A stretch of DNA of 34,401 bases from SZUA-430 sp040381215 (GCA_040381215.1 JBEIHO010000029.1:1-34401); one strand, 5' to 3'. Shown: positions 17,945 to 26,705, numbered from the stretch's first letter. Notes: a model not told the origin generated them from the letters alone. Numbers and translations are program-made.

Positions 17945-19084
17945 TTGGCCAGCGCATTCGACCTTGCCGTGATTGGACTGGGCGCCGTCGGCGGTGCGGC
18001 CCTGCTTTCGGCGGCGCGCAACGGCGCCCGCGCGATCGGCTTCGACAGGTTTGCGCCGCCGCACATCATGGGATCCACCCATGGCGAGACGCGGGTCGTG
18101 CGCGCGGCGATCGGCGAGGGAACGATCTACTCGCCTTTCGCGCTGAGGAATTTTTCTCTGACGGACCAGCTTGCGGCCGAGACGGGCGTGACGCTCCATG
18201 ATCGCTGCGGCCTTCTGCTGCTGGGTGGCGGCCTGCCGCATTCGTCGCACGCACCGGCAGGCTTTGTCGAAACGACGCTTGAGGCGGCGCGGCTGCATGG
18301 GATCCCGCATGAGATCCTGTCCGGCGATGAGGTTCGCAAGCGCTTTCCCGCCTATGCCAGCTTTGACGGGCCCAGCGCCTATTACGAGCCCGGTGGCGGC
18401 ATGGGCTTCCCCGAGCGCGTGGTGGCAGCGCAGATCGACCGGGCGCGCCAGCTGGGCGCGGAGGTGCACCTCAATGCGCCCGTTCTGGGCATCGCCCCGG
18501 ATGGCAGCGCTGTCGAGGTGCGCACGGCCGCGGGGCGCGTGCGCGCCGCCCGCGTGATCCTTGCTGCCGGCGCCTGGACAGCCGACTTTCTTCCGCCAGG
18601 CCTCGCGAACCGGCTCACCGTCACGCGGCAGTCGCTGCACTGGTTCGAGGCGCCGGCCGACCCCAGCGCGTTCGAGCCTGAGCGGATGCCTGTCTTCATC
18701 TGGAACGATCTCTACGGCTTTCCCATCGCGACCCCAGGCGGCGGCGTCAAGCTTGCGACCGAAAACATGACGGCCCTTTTCAAGCCTGATGATGCAAGAC
18801 GACCAGTGGATGCCGAGGACATCGCGACCATCCTGCCCCTGGTGCGCCAGGCGTTTCCGCAGCTTGGCGGACATATCCGCGGCGCCACGTGCCTCTACAC
18901 GGCGACACCCGACTCCCATTTCTGGATCGCGGCCCATCCCGATATCGCCGGGCTTTGCGTCGTCTCGTCGTGCTCGGGCCACGGGTTCAAGCATGCTGCA
19001 GCCGTGGGCGAGGCCATTGCGGGTGAAACCCTGGGTTTCACGGCGACGCCAATTCCGGCGTCGTGGCGCCGGCTGGCGGGGTGA
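17945..19084 (+). CDS. solA: FAD-dependent amine oxidase, N-methyltryptophan/sarcosine oxidase (SolA/MSOX) family
   Basis: 379 residues with the TTG start at 17945. It has the FAD-binding motif GLGAVGG near the N-terminus, the family segment GSTHGETRVVR, and CLYTATPDSHFWI near the C-terminus. The Cys of that last motif is residue 316 with this start, matching the position of the covalent FAD-linking Cys (315) of monomeric sarcosine oxidase. The enzyme should oxidise a secondary amine such as an N-methyl amino acid, giving formaldehyde or an imine and hydrogen peroxide; which amine is unknown. TTG 17945 is chosen because GGGAGG lies 5 bases upstream, whereas the ATG at 17903 sits in the upstream hairpin. 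Confidence 0.85.
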   Translation: MASAFDLAVIGLGAVGGAALLSAARNGARAIGFDRFAPPHIMGSTHGETRVVRAAIGEGTIYSPFALRNFSLTDQLAAETGVTLHDRCGLLLLGGGLPHSSHAPAGFVETTLEAARLHGIPHEILSGDEVRKRFPAYASFDGPSAYYEPGGGMGFPERVVAAQIDRARQLGAEVHLNAPVLGIAPDGSAVEVRTAAGRVRAARVILAAGAWTADFLPPGLANRLTVTRQSLHWFEAPADPSAFEPERMPVFIWNDLYGFPIATPGGGVKLATENMTALFKPDDARRPVDAEDIATILPLVRQAFPQLGGHIRGATCLYTATPDSHFWIAAHPDIAGLCVVSSCSGHGFKHAAAVGEAIAGETLGFTATPIPASWRRLAG

Positions 19085-19185
19085 TCCGCGCTCGGATGTT
19101 GCCACCCCCGTGACTGCAAAACATCTGTTGCAGGCTTGGGAACGGGTCATAATGAGGCCCTGTTCTTCCTCGATGGTGCCACTCC

Positions 19186-20430
19186 ATGCAAAAGATCCTG
19201 TTCGCCCTGCTCCTCACCGTGCTTGTCGCAGGATGCGCCACGGTCACCACCCCCGCGCGCGCTCCGGCGACGGAGCGCAGCGTACTTCTGGTGTCGATCG
19301 ACGGGTTCCGTGCTGATTATCTGGATCGCGGGATTTCGCCGACCCTGACCCGGCTGGCTGACGAGGGGGTGCGAGCGCAGGCGATGCGGCCGTCCTTTCC
19401 GACGGTAACATTCCCCAACCACTACACGATCGTGACAGGCCTTCGGCCGGACCAGCATGGCATCGTGAACAATACGATGATCGATCCCGCCATGCCCGGT
19501 GACGTGTTCCGGTTGAGCGACCGGAAGGTGCAGGCCGATCCGCGCTGGTGGAATGGCGGCGAGCCCATCTGGGTGACGGCCGCGAAGGCCGGACTGACAA
19601 CCGCGACCCTGTTCTGGCCGGGCAGCGAAACGGAAATACGGGGACATCGTCCTGGAACGTGGCTGCCCTATGATGAAGAGATGCCCTATGCCAAGCGTGT
19701 GGATACGGTGCTTGGATGGTTCGACCGGCCGCAAGCGGAGCGGCCCCGATTTGCCACGCTCTACTTCGAAGCGGTCGACACCGAAGGGCATCGCGCAGGC
19801 CCTGACAGCGAGGCTGTCAACAAGGCGATCGCCGATGTAGATGCCAGCCTTGGGCAATTGGTGGCGGGGCTGCGCGCGCGCAAGCTCGATGACCAGGTGG
19901 ACCTGCTCATCGTTTCGGATCACGGCATGTCCGCCACGTCCGATGCGCGCACCATCGACATCGACAGCTTCGTGGACCCCAAGACCGTCCGCTTCGCATG
20001 GATGTCCCGTCCGTTCGTCGCGCTGACACCGCAGGAGGGTTTCTCGCCGACGCAGGCGACGCGGCTACTGAAGCGGCACGAACGCTTCGAATGCTGGCTC
20101 AAGGAAAACATTCCTGCCCGGCTGCGCTTCGGGTCGCACCCGCGCGTGCCGCCCGTGCTCTGCCTCGCCGACAATGGATGGTCCTTCGTTTCGTCATCGC
20201 GGCCCGAGCGCTATCCGCTGACTGGTGGCGCCCATGGCTATGACCCGGCGCATCCGGACATGGATGGCCTGTTTGTCGCCTCCGGCCCGTCTTTCCGGCG
20301 TGGGGCCCGCGTGCCCGCTTTCGACAATGTCGATGTGCACCCGCTGATGATGCACCTGCTGGGACTGAAGCCCCTCGAGAGCCAGCGCGCCCTGGGTTCC
20401 GTTCGCAGCGCCCTGAGGCCAGCCAACTGA
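19186..20430 (+). CDS. NPP-type alkaline-phosphatase-superfamily phosphodiesterase, lipoprotein
   Basis: 414 residues. The N-terminus is a lipoprotein signal with lipobox LVAGC (Cys17), so the mature protein is membrane anchored facing the periplasm or outside. The alkaline phosphatase fold carries nucleotide pyrophosphatase/phosphodiesterase (NPP) motifs. D39 lies in VSIDGFRADY, and the nucleophile T75 in FPTVTFPNHYTIVTG is followed by PDQHGIVNN. Zinc ligands occur in EAVDTEGH, SDHGMS and GGAHGYDP. It should hydrolyse phosphodiester or pyrophosphate bonds of nucleotides or lipid head groups. The gene is the last chromosomal gene before the genomic island edge. Confidence 0.92.
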   Translation: MQKILFALLLTVLVAGCATVTTPARAPATERSVLLVSIDGFRADYLDRGISPTLTRLADEGVRAQAMRPSFPTVTFPNHYTIVTGLRPDQHGIVNNTMIDPAMPGDVFRLSDRKVQADPRWWNGGEPIWVTAAKAGLTTATLFWPGSETEIRGHRPGTWLPYDEEMPYAKRVDTVLGWFDRPQAERPRFATLYFEAVDTEGHRAGPDSEAVNKAIADVDASLGQLVAGLRARKLDDQVDLLIVSDHGMSATSDARTIDIDSFVDPKTVRFAWMSRPFVALTPQEGFSPTQATRLLKRHERFECWLKENIPARLRFGSHPRVPPVLCLADNGWSFVSSSRPERYPLTGGAHGYDPAHPDMDGLFVASGPSFRRGARVPAFDNVDVHPLMMHLLGLKPLESQRALGSVRSALRPAN

Positions 20431-20460
20431 GGAAAAAATCACCTAAGTCATTGATTTTAT

Positions 20461-20507
20461 TGGTGAGCCCAGATGGGTTCGAACCATCGACCCTCTGATT
20501 AAAAGTC
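20461..20507 (-). other. attL-like site: 3' fragment of tRNA-Lys(UUU)
   Basis: Read on the minus strand this is the 3' part of a tRNA. The anticodon loop CTTTTAA (anticodon TTT, lysine) is followed by the 3' side of the anticodon stem, a variable loop, a T arm GATGG-TTCGAAC-CCATC, the acceptor strand TGGGCTC, and A-CCA. Identity to a tRNA stops just 5' of the anticodon loop; the D arm and 5' acceptor are absent. This is what a tyrosine integrase leaves when it inserts at the anticodon loop. The intact tRNA-Lys gene would be rebuilt at the other end of the element, outside this window. Confidence 0.85.
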
Positions 20508-20662
20508 TCAAGCCTCGCTTTTATCACTACCTACCTTTGTTTCCGACAACCCACCTGAAACCGTTGTAAACACTAGCTTTCCTGAGCATCAGTCCCATAT
20601 CGAGGCCTCATCGACTTCGACCGAGTTCGACATACTCGGGCCACTCCAGGGACACTCCACAG

Positions 20663-21871
20663 ATGCGAGAAGTTCATTTAACCAAGAGGAACATTGAAGC
20701 CTTCACCTACGAGGGCAAACACCCCAAAGCCCACGACATCCGCTGGGACAAAGACCATCGCGGCTTCGGCGTCCGGGTGTTCCCCTCGGGTGAAAAGACC
20801 TTCGTCTTCAGGTACAGCACCAAGCATGGGCGAAGGCGCCTCATCACCGTCGCAAAGGTCGGGGAACTTCCCCTCAACAAGGCCAGAGAGAAAGTCGCAA
20901 CACTCCGGGCGGAAATTCTCAATGGCGCGGACCCAGCTGATGACCGCGCCGCAGACCGCAAGTCCGAAACCTTCAATGCCTTCGCTGACCGCTACCTCAA
21001 GGAACATGCGGACCCGAAGAAAAAGGCCTCCTCCGCCAAGGATGACCGCCAGAACCTCAAACGCCATATCCGCCCCCGCCTGGGGTCCAAGCCCATCCCT
21101 GCCATCACCCGCGGCGACATTCAGGCACTCCACCAATCCCTGAGTAGTACCCCCTTCGCCGCGAACCGGGTGCTGGCCCTCCTTTCCAAGATGTTCAACC
21201 TCGCGGAGAAGTGGGGCCTACTTCCCGACGGAAAGAACCCCTGCCGCCATGTGGAACGCTTCAAGGAGTCCCGCCGTGAGAGGTTTCTCAGCAGAGAGGA
21301 ACTCACCCGCTTTGGCGGAGTCCTCGATGGCCTTGAGTCTTCCGAAGAGGAAGACCCAAACACCCTTCTCGCCATCAGACTCCTTGTGTTCACCGGAGCG
21401 AGGCTGAATGAAATCCTCTCCCTGCGCTGGGAAGAAGTGAGACTTGAAGAGTCTCAGCTGCGACTTGCGGACTCAAAAACGGGCCGAAAGACGATTCGGC
21501 TACCAGTGCGAGCGGTGGAGCTTCTTCGCAATCACCCCCGACTCCCGAACAACCCCTTCGTCATTCAGGGGCAGAAGGAGGCCTCCCACCTTGTGAACCT
21601 TCAAAAACCCTGGCAGCGCATTCGGAAGAAGGCTGGCCTTGAAGGAGTCCGACTCCACGACCTCCGCCACACCTTCGCCAGCATCGCACTCAGCAGGGGA
21701 TATTCACTTCCTATGATCGGAGGCCTGCTCGGTCACAGCAATCCATCCACGACTCAAAGGTACGCTCACCTGCAGAACGAGTCCGCTCATCAAGCAGCTC
21801 AGGCCACAGGCCTGGCAATTGCAGATTCCTTCAGCAAGGCCCCTTCAGAGTCAGAGACGAAAGGACTCTGA
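20663..21871 (+). CDS. Tyrosine recombinase/integrase (DUF4102 type)
   Basis: 402 residues. The N-terminal DUF4102-like arm-binding domain is about 1-95 (DHRGFGVRVFPSGEKTF), the core-binding domain about 103-195, and the catalytic domain about 205-380. Catalytic residues visible are R247 (GARLNEIL), K272 (SKTGR), H332 and R335 (LHDLRHTFAS), H358 (LGHSNPSTTQ) and the nucleophile Y367 (RYAH). It inserts and excises the island by recombination at the tRNA-Lys site next to it. ATG 20663 lies close behind the att fragment. A strong GC hairpin follows the stop. Confidence 0.96.
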   Translation: MREVHLTKRNIEAFTYEGKHPKAHDIRWDKDHRGFGVRVFPSGEKTFVFRYSTKHGRRRLITVAKVGELPLNKAREKVATLRAEILNGADPADDRAADRKSETFNAFADRYLKEHADPKKKASSAKDDRQNLKRHIRPRLGSKPIPAITRGDIQALHQSLSSTPFAANRVLALLSKMFNLAEKWGLLPDGKNPCRHVERFKESRRERFLSREELTRFGGVLDGLESSEEEDPNTLLAIRLLVFTGARLNEILSLRWEEVRLEESQLRLADSKTGRKTIRLPVRAVELLRNHPRLPNNPFVIQGQKEASHLVNLQKPWQRIRKKAGLEGVRLHDLRHTFASIALSRGYSLPMIGGLLGHSNPSTTQRYAHLQNESAHQAAQATGLAIADSFSKAPSESETKGL

Positions 21872-21881
21872 GCGAAGAGTT

Positions 21882-21916
21882 CTCCCGGGGACACCTTGAT
21901 CCCCGGGAGTCGTTGA
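21882..21916 (+). terminator. Terminator-like hairpin after the integrase gene
   Basis: CTCCCGGGGA (21882-21891) pairs perfectly with TCCCCGGGAG (21900-21909) around an 8-base loop. The tail TCGTTGAAAA has few Ts, so it may act as a terminator or an mRNA-stabilising hairpin. Confidence 0.55.
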
Positions 21917-22007
21917 AAATAAATGTCGCAGGCCCCGTTTCGAGTCGGACGGAAATGACCGATATGTGATGACGATGGAACACCATCGACAACATAAGGA
22001 ACCTGCA

Positions 22008-22247
22008 ATGACCGACATCATGTCACCACAACCCGCTAATGGAACCACCCGCGCTGACGACACATTGTTGTCCCAGAAGCGGGTGGCCACCATGCTCGGC
22101 CTTACAACGCGGGCCCTCGAGGCCTGGCGCGCTCGCGGCGAAGGACCAGCCTTCATCCGACTTTCAGTTCGGTGCATCCGCTATCGCAGAGCTGATGTTG
22201 AGGCCTGGCTTGCTAGCCGCGAGCATCAACCAACAGCGATTAGTTGA
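22008..22247 (+). CDS. AlpA/excisionase-like helix-turn-helix DNA-binding protein
   Basis: 79 residues. The segment LLSQKRVATMLGLTTRALEA is a MerR/AlpA-type helix-turn-helix, followed by a wing (FIRLSVRCIRYRRADVEAWL) that closes with the family's typical DVEAWL helix. Such proteins in islands act as excisionase or as activator of the integrase. ATG 22008 is preferred over 21966 because AAGGAA lies just upstream. Its stop codon (22245-22247) lies 11 bases before the ATG of the ATPase gene, so the two are probably co-transcribed. Confidence 0.85.
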   Translation: MTDIMSPQPANGTTRADDTLLSQKRVATMLGLTTRALEAWRARGEGPAFIRLSVRCIRYRRADVEAWLASREHQPTAIS

Positions 22248-22258
22248 AGCCCGTCGAA

Positions 22259-23329
22259 ATGACGGAAGAGTCGAAACCAACTTACAAATACCTAGTCTCC
22301 GTCGACGATTTCATCGAAGGCCCTGGCGCGTCTTGGCTCATCGAGGGGATTCTTCCAGCGGCAGCGCAAGTGATCGTCTACGCCCAACCGAGGGCATTCA
22401 AAACGTTTGTCGTGCTTGATATGGTGAGGGCTGTTATTACTGGCGACCCATTTTGTGGCCACGAAGTCAAAATGCAGGGCTCTGCAGTTTATTTTGCCTT
22501 GGAAGGAAAAGGCGGAGCGCGGAAGCGGGTTAGAGCCGCGCTCAAAGGCGTTTCCGAGGAAGACCGTCGACGGCTACTCGCAGTTGAATACCCCTTCCGA
22601 ATGCCCGACACCTCGAAGGCTGAGTGGCTTCAGTTGCGGAGCGACCTGAAGAAGTTCATCAAGGATCAGGGGCCGCTTAGGCTGATCGTGATAGACACCT
22701 ATGCTCGGTTCAGCGAGGTAAACGAGAGCGACTCAACGCCAACAAGTCGACTGCTGCATGAGCTTCAACTGCTGATCGACGAAACAGGTGCTACGGTCTG
22801 CCTTGTCCACCATGCAGGAAAACCGACTGGGAAAAGGAACCCGCGGGGGAAAATGCGCGGGTCCAGTGCCCTCTTGGGGGCTGCCGACGCAGTGATTGCC
22901 GTAGACCGAGTAGGAGACAGCCTGATTGCGACTCTGATCTGCGAAAAGCAGAAAGACTTCGACGAGTTTGAGCCCTTAATGGTCGAGTTGGAAGAGGTGA
23001 CAGTGCAAAACAAGAGCTCGGCGGATGGAGCCGAGCCAGAGGTAACCACGCTTCGCGTCAAGGGAAGGGCCTCCGCGGGCGCTGTCAAGGCAGCAAGAGG
23101 ACTCGGCGGAAGCGATAGCAAGGCGAAGCCGAAGCTCGACACCGCGAAGACTGCAATCCTCAACGCAATCAGCAACGCCGCAGACGGCAAGCAGCACAAA
23201 GAACTCAAAGCCGCGTTGGTACCATCCATCGTCAGCGAAGGAACCTTTAGCAAGGCGATGCGGGAGTTGGAGGATGGAGGCCTGATTTCGAAGGCGGAAG
23301 ATGGGTGTTGGGTTAAGAAATCGGGTTAG
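22259..23329 (+). CDS. RepA-like AAA (RecA-fold) ATPase of the island
   Basis: 356 residues. A RecA-fold ATPase of the AAA_25/RepA type occupies about residues 15-250. The P-loop reads AQPRAFKT: Lys and Thr are kept, but the usual glycines are replaced, a variation I recall from related island proteins that carry FKS/FKT. Walker B is RLIVIDTYAR, and VCLVHHAGKP follows as sensor segment. The last roughly 60 residues (from about TAKTAILNAIS) look like a winged helix. It is probably a replicative helicase or initiator for the excised island. ATG 22259 is used; an in-frame TTG at 22244, overlapping the previous stop, is the alternative. A GTGCAA repeat array starts at its stop codon. Confidence 0.82.
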   Translation: MTEESKPTYKYLVSVDDFIEGPGASWLIEGILPAAAQVIVYAQPRAFKTFVVLDMVRAVITGDPFCGHEVKMQGSAVYFALEGKGGARKRVRAALKGVSEEDRRRLLAVEYPFRMPDTSKAEWLQLRSDLKKFIKDQGPLRLIVIDTYARFSEVNESDSTPTSRLLHELQLLIDETGATVCLVHHAGKPTGKRNPRGKMRGSSALLGAADAVIAVDRVGDSLIATLICEKQKDFDEFEPLMVELEEVTVQNKSSADGAEPEVTTLRVKGRASAGAVKAARGLGGSDSKAKPKLDTAKTAILNAISNAADGKQHKELKAALVPSIVSEGTFSKAMRELEDGGLISKAEDGCWVKKSG

Positions 23330-23377
23330 TGCAATGGTGCAATTTCAGTGCAAAGTTAGTGCAATGATGCAGTGCAA
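23329..23377 (+). repeat. Iteron-like array of GTGCAA repeats
   Basis: Five direct copies of GTGCAA at 23329, 23337, 23348, 23359 and 23372, most followed by T. The distances are 8, 11, 11 and 13 bases, close to one helical turn, so a protein could bind several copies on one face. It starts at the last base of the RepA-like gene's stop codon. It could be a replication origin or an operator. Confidence 0.7.
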
Positions 23378-23412
23378 TCGGGCGTTTCTTTAGAAACGCC
23401 GATGATTGCACT
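23371..23412. repeat. Long palindrome built on the last GTGCAA repeat
   Basis: The outer arms AGTGCAATC (23371-23379) and GATTGCACT (23404-23412) pair perfectly. The inner arms GGCGTTTC (23381-23388) and GAAACGCC (23393-23400) pair perfectly around TTTA. That is 17 bp of stem with one unpaired base on one side and three on the other. No T-run follows on either strand, so it is not an ordinary terminator; a cruciform at an origin is more likely. Confidence 0.75.
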
Positions 23413-23910
23413 TCATGCCGGGTTTCGGGTTTTGGATTTGGTTGCCGAAATTTTCGGTCATGGGACAGACACCCCCGTAGCGCCCGCCAGACGCCCGTCC
23501 AACGGCATCGGACGATTCGCCACCCCAACGACCCACGGCCAAACCGCCGCCCACCACGCACCCCGTCTCGGTGGTCACGGCGATGACGTTGCCGCCGATG
23601 CGGCCCGTACGCATGGCCCGTCAGTGGCGGCCAGAATGGCCTCACAAGTGCCGATGAAGGCCCCGTGGGCCTCGCGCTGAACCCAGGGACACGGCGAGCA
23701 GTGCTCAGCTACTGCTGGTCAGGCGCATGCAACAGGGCGAGGGGACTTGCGCCCTTTGCTCGTTAACGAGATCGCTGCAACGTGTACGTCGCGCGCCAAA
23801 TTTCCTGTGCCTCAGGCGGAGGACCTAACCTTGATTGGTCTATAGCCCTAGAAGGGATGACACCGTGTATGGCGACATGATATTCTCCTTCGACGTCGAA
23901 GGAGGCGATT
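23413..23910. other. Gene-poor stretch inside the island
   Basis: About 500 bases with no open frame that I trust. Short frames on both strands (for example 23390-23614 minus) have low-complexity Gly/Arg composition and no clear ribosome binding site. It follows the iteron-like array and may be part of an origin region or a decayed gene. Confidence 0.4.
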
Positions 23911-24228
23911 TTGCGCAGTGCCGTCACACCAATAATGTTGATCGCCTTCGTGCTTCTTGGGTGCGATGGATTGAAAGAGAAAACTGTCCAGCAGTCTCTT
24001 CAGCACGTGGTCTCTGCCTGTCAACTAGAAGGCATTCGACTTTACAAGCCAACTTTTCCAACTACAGACAATAACTCGAAGTATTATGAGGTCAGCGCCT
24101 ATACTAGGATCTGCGTTAGAAAACACGGGTACGTATTCAAAGAATCTTTGCCCGGCTGCGCCGGTAACGAGAGCATTAGACTCTGGGAGCACGCTGAGGC
24201 GTCGTGCTACCAATTAGAACAGCGATGA
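23911..24228 (+). CDS. Small lipoprotein of unknown function
   Basis: 105 residues. The N-terminus MRSAVTPIMLIAFVLLGC is a lipoprotein signal with lipobox LLGC (Cys18), so the protein should be lipid-anchored. The mature part has four more cysteines (in SACQ, RICV, PGCA, ASCY), which may form disulfides. The start is TTG 23911, chosen because GAAGGAGG lies 6 bases upstream; an in-frame ATG at 23935 would lose half the signal. I recognise no family. The competing frame 23835-24074 has no such features. A GC-rich hairpin follows. Confidence 0.65.
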   Translation: MRSAVTPIMLIAFVLLGCDGLKEKTVQQSLQHVVSACQLEGIRLYKPTFPTTDNNSKYYEVSAYTRICVRKHGYVFKESLPGCAGNESIRLWEHAEASCYQLEQR

Positions 24229-24265
24229 TGCGAACGCCAGAACAAAGCCGCCTAGCGAACGCGCC

Positions 24266-24299
24266 GGGGCCTCGTGGTGCGAAACGCGGACGAGGCCCC
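24266..24299. terminator. Hairpin between convergent lipoprotein genes
   Basis: GGGGCCTCGT (24266-24275) pairs perfectly with ACGAGGCCCC (24290-24299), with a further small GCG/CGC stem in the loop. It lies between two convergent genes. T-runs are poor on both sides, so terminator function is plausible but not sure. Confidence 0.5.
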
Positions 24300-24370
24300 T
24301 GGGCGCTGATTTGAACGGTTCGATCCCACATACGAGCGAAGCACGGCGCGGCTAATGTATATGGGCCAGG

Positions 24371-24865
24371 CTACTTCGGCTTGTTGACTGCAAGCACATC
24401 TTCGGCGTCCCAAACGCCCTCAACCTTCTTCGGGTTTATTTCGCCGACCTTGAACATATTGACTTCGACGTCCATTCCCGGCTTTTCGAGCGGCGTTACG
24501 GTGCCCGGCGATGTAATGGTGTTGCTTGAGTAGCTTCCGTTCACGGTCTGCATATTGCCCATAGTGGTCGTCGTGCCCGACAGTGTTCCTGTTGTCTGCG
24601 ACTGCCCAGGCGAGTAAAGCATTCCGCGACGTGTTCGGTCTTGTGAGCCAGTGATAACGAAATACCTGTAGCCGTTCTGGATCGTGAGGTTGGCTGCTTC
24701 GACCAATGTGGCTTGAGCTACCCCTGCGTGGCTGTCGAAGGCGGAACCTTTTCCAGATATGATGGCAGTGCGACTGTCCAGCATGGTGGTGCTCGTGCGC
24801 ACGCAGCCGGTGGTCACAAGTAACGAACAGGCGGTGATTGCGAGCGCGAAAATTTACTTAGTCAA
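24371..24865 (-). pseudogene. Lipoprotein resembling the CC0125/CC1285 family, with a stop at codon 4
   Basis: AGGAGGGG on the minus strand precedes a TTG at 24865-24863, and the frame reads M-T-K-stop. It then continues open with IFALAITACSLLVTTGC, a perfect lipoprotein signal and lipobox, and about 145 more residues. If the TAA at 24856-24854 were AAA, the result would be an ordinary lipoprotein start MTKKIFALAI. The only usual in-frame starts left (such as GTG 24817) come after most of the signal and would give an unanchored product. The mature part (LVEAANLTIQNGYRYFVI) recalls the CC0125/CC1285 lipoproteins; a Ser/Thr/Gly-rich stretch follows. Either the gene is broken by one base change, or translation restarts at the ATT after the stop. 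Confidence 0.65.
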
Positions 24866-25105
24866 ATGCCCCTCCTAGACTTGCAATGGGAGTGTGATTT
24901 TCCCGCCATTTGAGGCGGCAGTCAACGCGGTTGGGCGTTGTTGGCCACTGTATGTCCTCGATTCTGCAGAACAGTTGCCTGTTTGATTAGTTTCCATCAA
25001 CAAAATGCTCGTAGACGGACCACCTCAGCCGCATTCTGCGACCTCATCTTGCTTCCGCCGCAAAAGTGACCCTTAATTAGCTAGGGACACTAAGGACGGG
25101 CGGCT

Positions 25106-26095
25106 ATGAAACTCGAAACCATCGGCAGATTGCTTGCCATCGCGCTTGGCATTGCGTCGGCGGTGTTGCTAGCGCACTCAGGGTTCGGCATCCGCTTCAA
25201 CGATGAGTTCCTCTTGTTCCTCAAACTGGTGGAGAACACCGTCGGCTTCGTCGTGTTGCCGTTCGAACTTCTTTTGGTTGAACCCGCGATTCGCTGGTTG
25301 CGCGAGCAGAGTTTGATATTCGATCTTTATCCCCACTGGAAAAACGTGTTCGTGCTGCTTTGGCTTTTCTTTGCCGCCGAGAAACGCGCGTTCTCGTCAC
25401 TCTCCCTGCTTGCGGGGAACGAGGGACCACTGGCTGCCGCCCTCGCTGCCTTTCGTTGGATGTGGGCCGCGCTCGTCGCGCTCATCGGCGGTTGCTTTGC
25501 GGGTACCGTATCTCTAGACCACCCAGCGGTGCTGTGGTGGGCGGTCGCGGCGTGGTTCCTCCTACGGGGCGGCGACGGCCTGATCTATCCCTTCAGAGAA
25601 CAAAGAGACCCGGCACGTGCCATGTTAGGGCTGGCCTTCGCTCTACTGTCAGCAGCCCTTGCGCTCGGCTGGGTGGTTCCAGTCACGCTTGCGGGCGAAC
25701 CACCGCTCTTCTGGTGGGCGGTCGCTGCCTATTTTGCTTATCAACTGGCGATAGCTCTCTTTCTTCTTGCTGTGCGAGCGCCCCTACATCCATGGCCTGG
25801 CTTGCTGTATCCGTTCATTGTCGTTGCGGCCGTCTTGGAGGCGCTCGGGCTGCTGACTAGCCCCGCATGGCTCGATTTCAGCGGTTGGCCAAGCCCTGGT
25901 CTTGCAAACCTCGCAGCGTTTATCGTCGTCGTGACCGCTTGGTATTTTGTGTGGGCCCTTCTCGTCACCGAGAAGCGCGACAATGCATACCTCGTCCGAC
26001 TGCTCAGCGATAACTACATGCGCACAGCGTTAGACGTCTTCACCGTGCTCGGCAGCGCAGCTACCATCGTCTACATCGGGCGTGTCTTGGCATGA
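25106..26095 (+). CDS. Polytopic inner-membrane protein of unknown function with an internal repeat
   Basis: 329 residues with roughly ten hydrophobic segments (about 7-25, 35-58, 78-91, 109-133, 141-154, 172-195, 200-223, 232-251, 266-287 and 311-327). The block WWAVAAW at 144 recurs as WWAVAAY at 203, and the DNA repeats a 14-mer exactly (25535-25548 and 25712-25725), so part of the protein may have arisen by tandem duplication of about 59 residues. No transporter or enzyme motif is visible. The ribosome binding site is weak. It stands alone between the lipoprotein remnant and the restriction operon. I do not recognise a family. Confidence 0.75.
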   Translation: MKLETIGRLLAIALGIASAVLLAHSGFGIRFNDEFLLFLKLVENTVGFVVLPFELLLVEPAIRWLREQSLIFDLYPHWKNVFVLLWLFFAAEKRAFSSLSLLAGNEGPLAAALAAFRWMWAALVALIGGCFAGTVSLDHPAVLWWAVAAWFLLRGGDGLIYPFREQRDPARAMLGLAFALLSAALALGWVVPVTLAGEPPLFWWAVAAYFAYQLAIALFLLAVRAPLHPWPGLLYPFIVVAAVLEALGLLTSPAWLDFSGWPSPGLANLAAFIVVVTAWYFVWALLVTEKRDNAYLVRLLSDNYMRTALDVFTVLGSAATIVYIGRVLA

Positions 26096-26705
26096 CGGCG
26101 CAACACGCCGCCGCCAACTTGCCGAGATGTCTGTCCGCGCCATCCGTTCGTCCGCGCTGACCACCCAAACTCAAGCCTATCTCACCCCCGCTGGCAACTT
26201 GCGGCATAAATTCAAACACCAATGACGGTAATCGACAAACACCTCAGATTCGGCGCATCAATGACGCGTCATCCGTTCACTCGAAAGCCCTCGCCAGTGT
26301 TGTTCCGCTGTTCACTCTCTGGGGCTGGTGCCAGCAATCGCCTCCTTTGACGCGCGCGCGAAGCAGCATCCAGACTGAGTTGGAGACGGCAACACCGGCA
26401 CAACAGATGCCGCCAAAGTGTCAGAGCCTGACTTTGACAGATGGTGAGGATGGACGCCGGAAAAGTCGACCAAGCAGGCCCCAGAAATTTGCAAATCCGT
26501 TAACTTTTCCACTAGCTGGCTCAGGCCGCAGCTGTGTTAGAAAGCCCACGGTTTCTTTCAAACGCTGCAACCAGCACGGCATGACAGGAGGCGGAAAATC
26601 AAGCACCATCTCTCAAAGATGCACTGCCGCCAATTGCGCAGCTGTGGGAGATGACCCACGGGTAGTCTACGCTCCACTAAGTACGCTCCAGCTAAGGTAC
26701 CGACC
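26096..26705. other. Non-coding stretch upstream of the restriction operon
   Basis: 610 bases without a supported gene. A frame at 26347-26814 overlaps the hsdR start, has no ribosome binding site and a low-complexity Arg/Ser/Pro composition, so I do not call it. The region should hold the promoter of the hsd operon, but I cannot fix its position. Confidence 0.5.

Noticed and set aside
22394..22417. Degenerate P-loop AQPRAFKT in the RepA-like ATPase as a sign of inactivation
   Set aside because: I recall FKS/FKT variants lacking the second glycine in related island ATPases, so it is probably a family trait.
23372..23680. Possible small gene after the RepA-like ATPase
   Set aside because: It starts inside the iteron/palindrome structure and has no ribosome binding site or motif.
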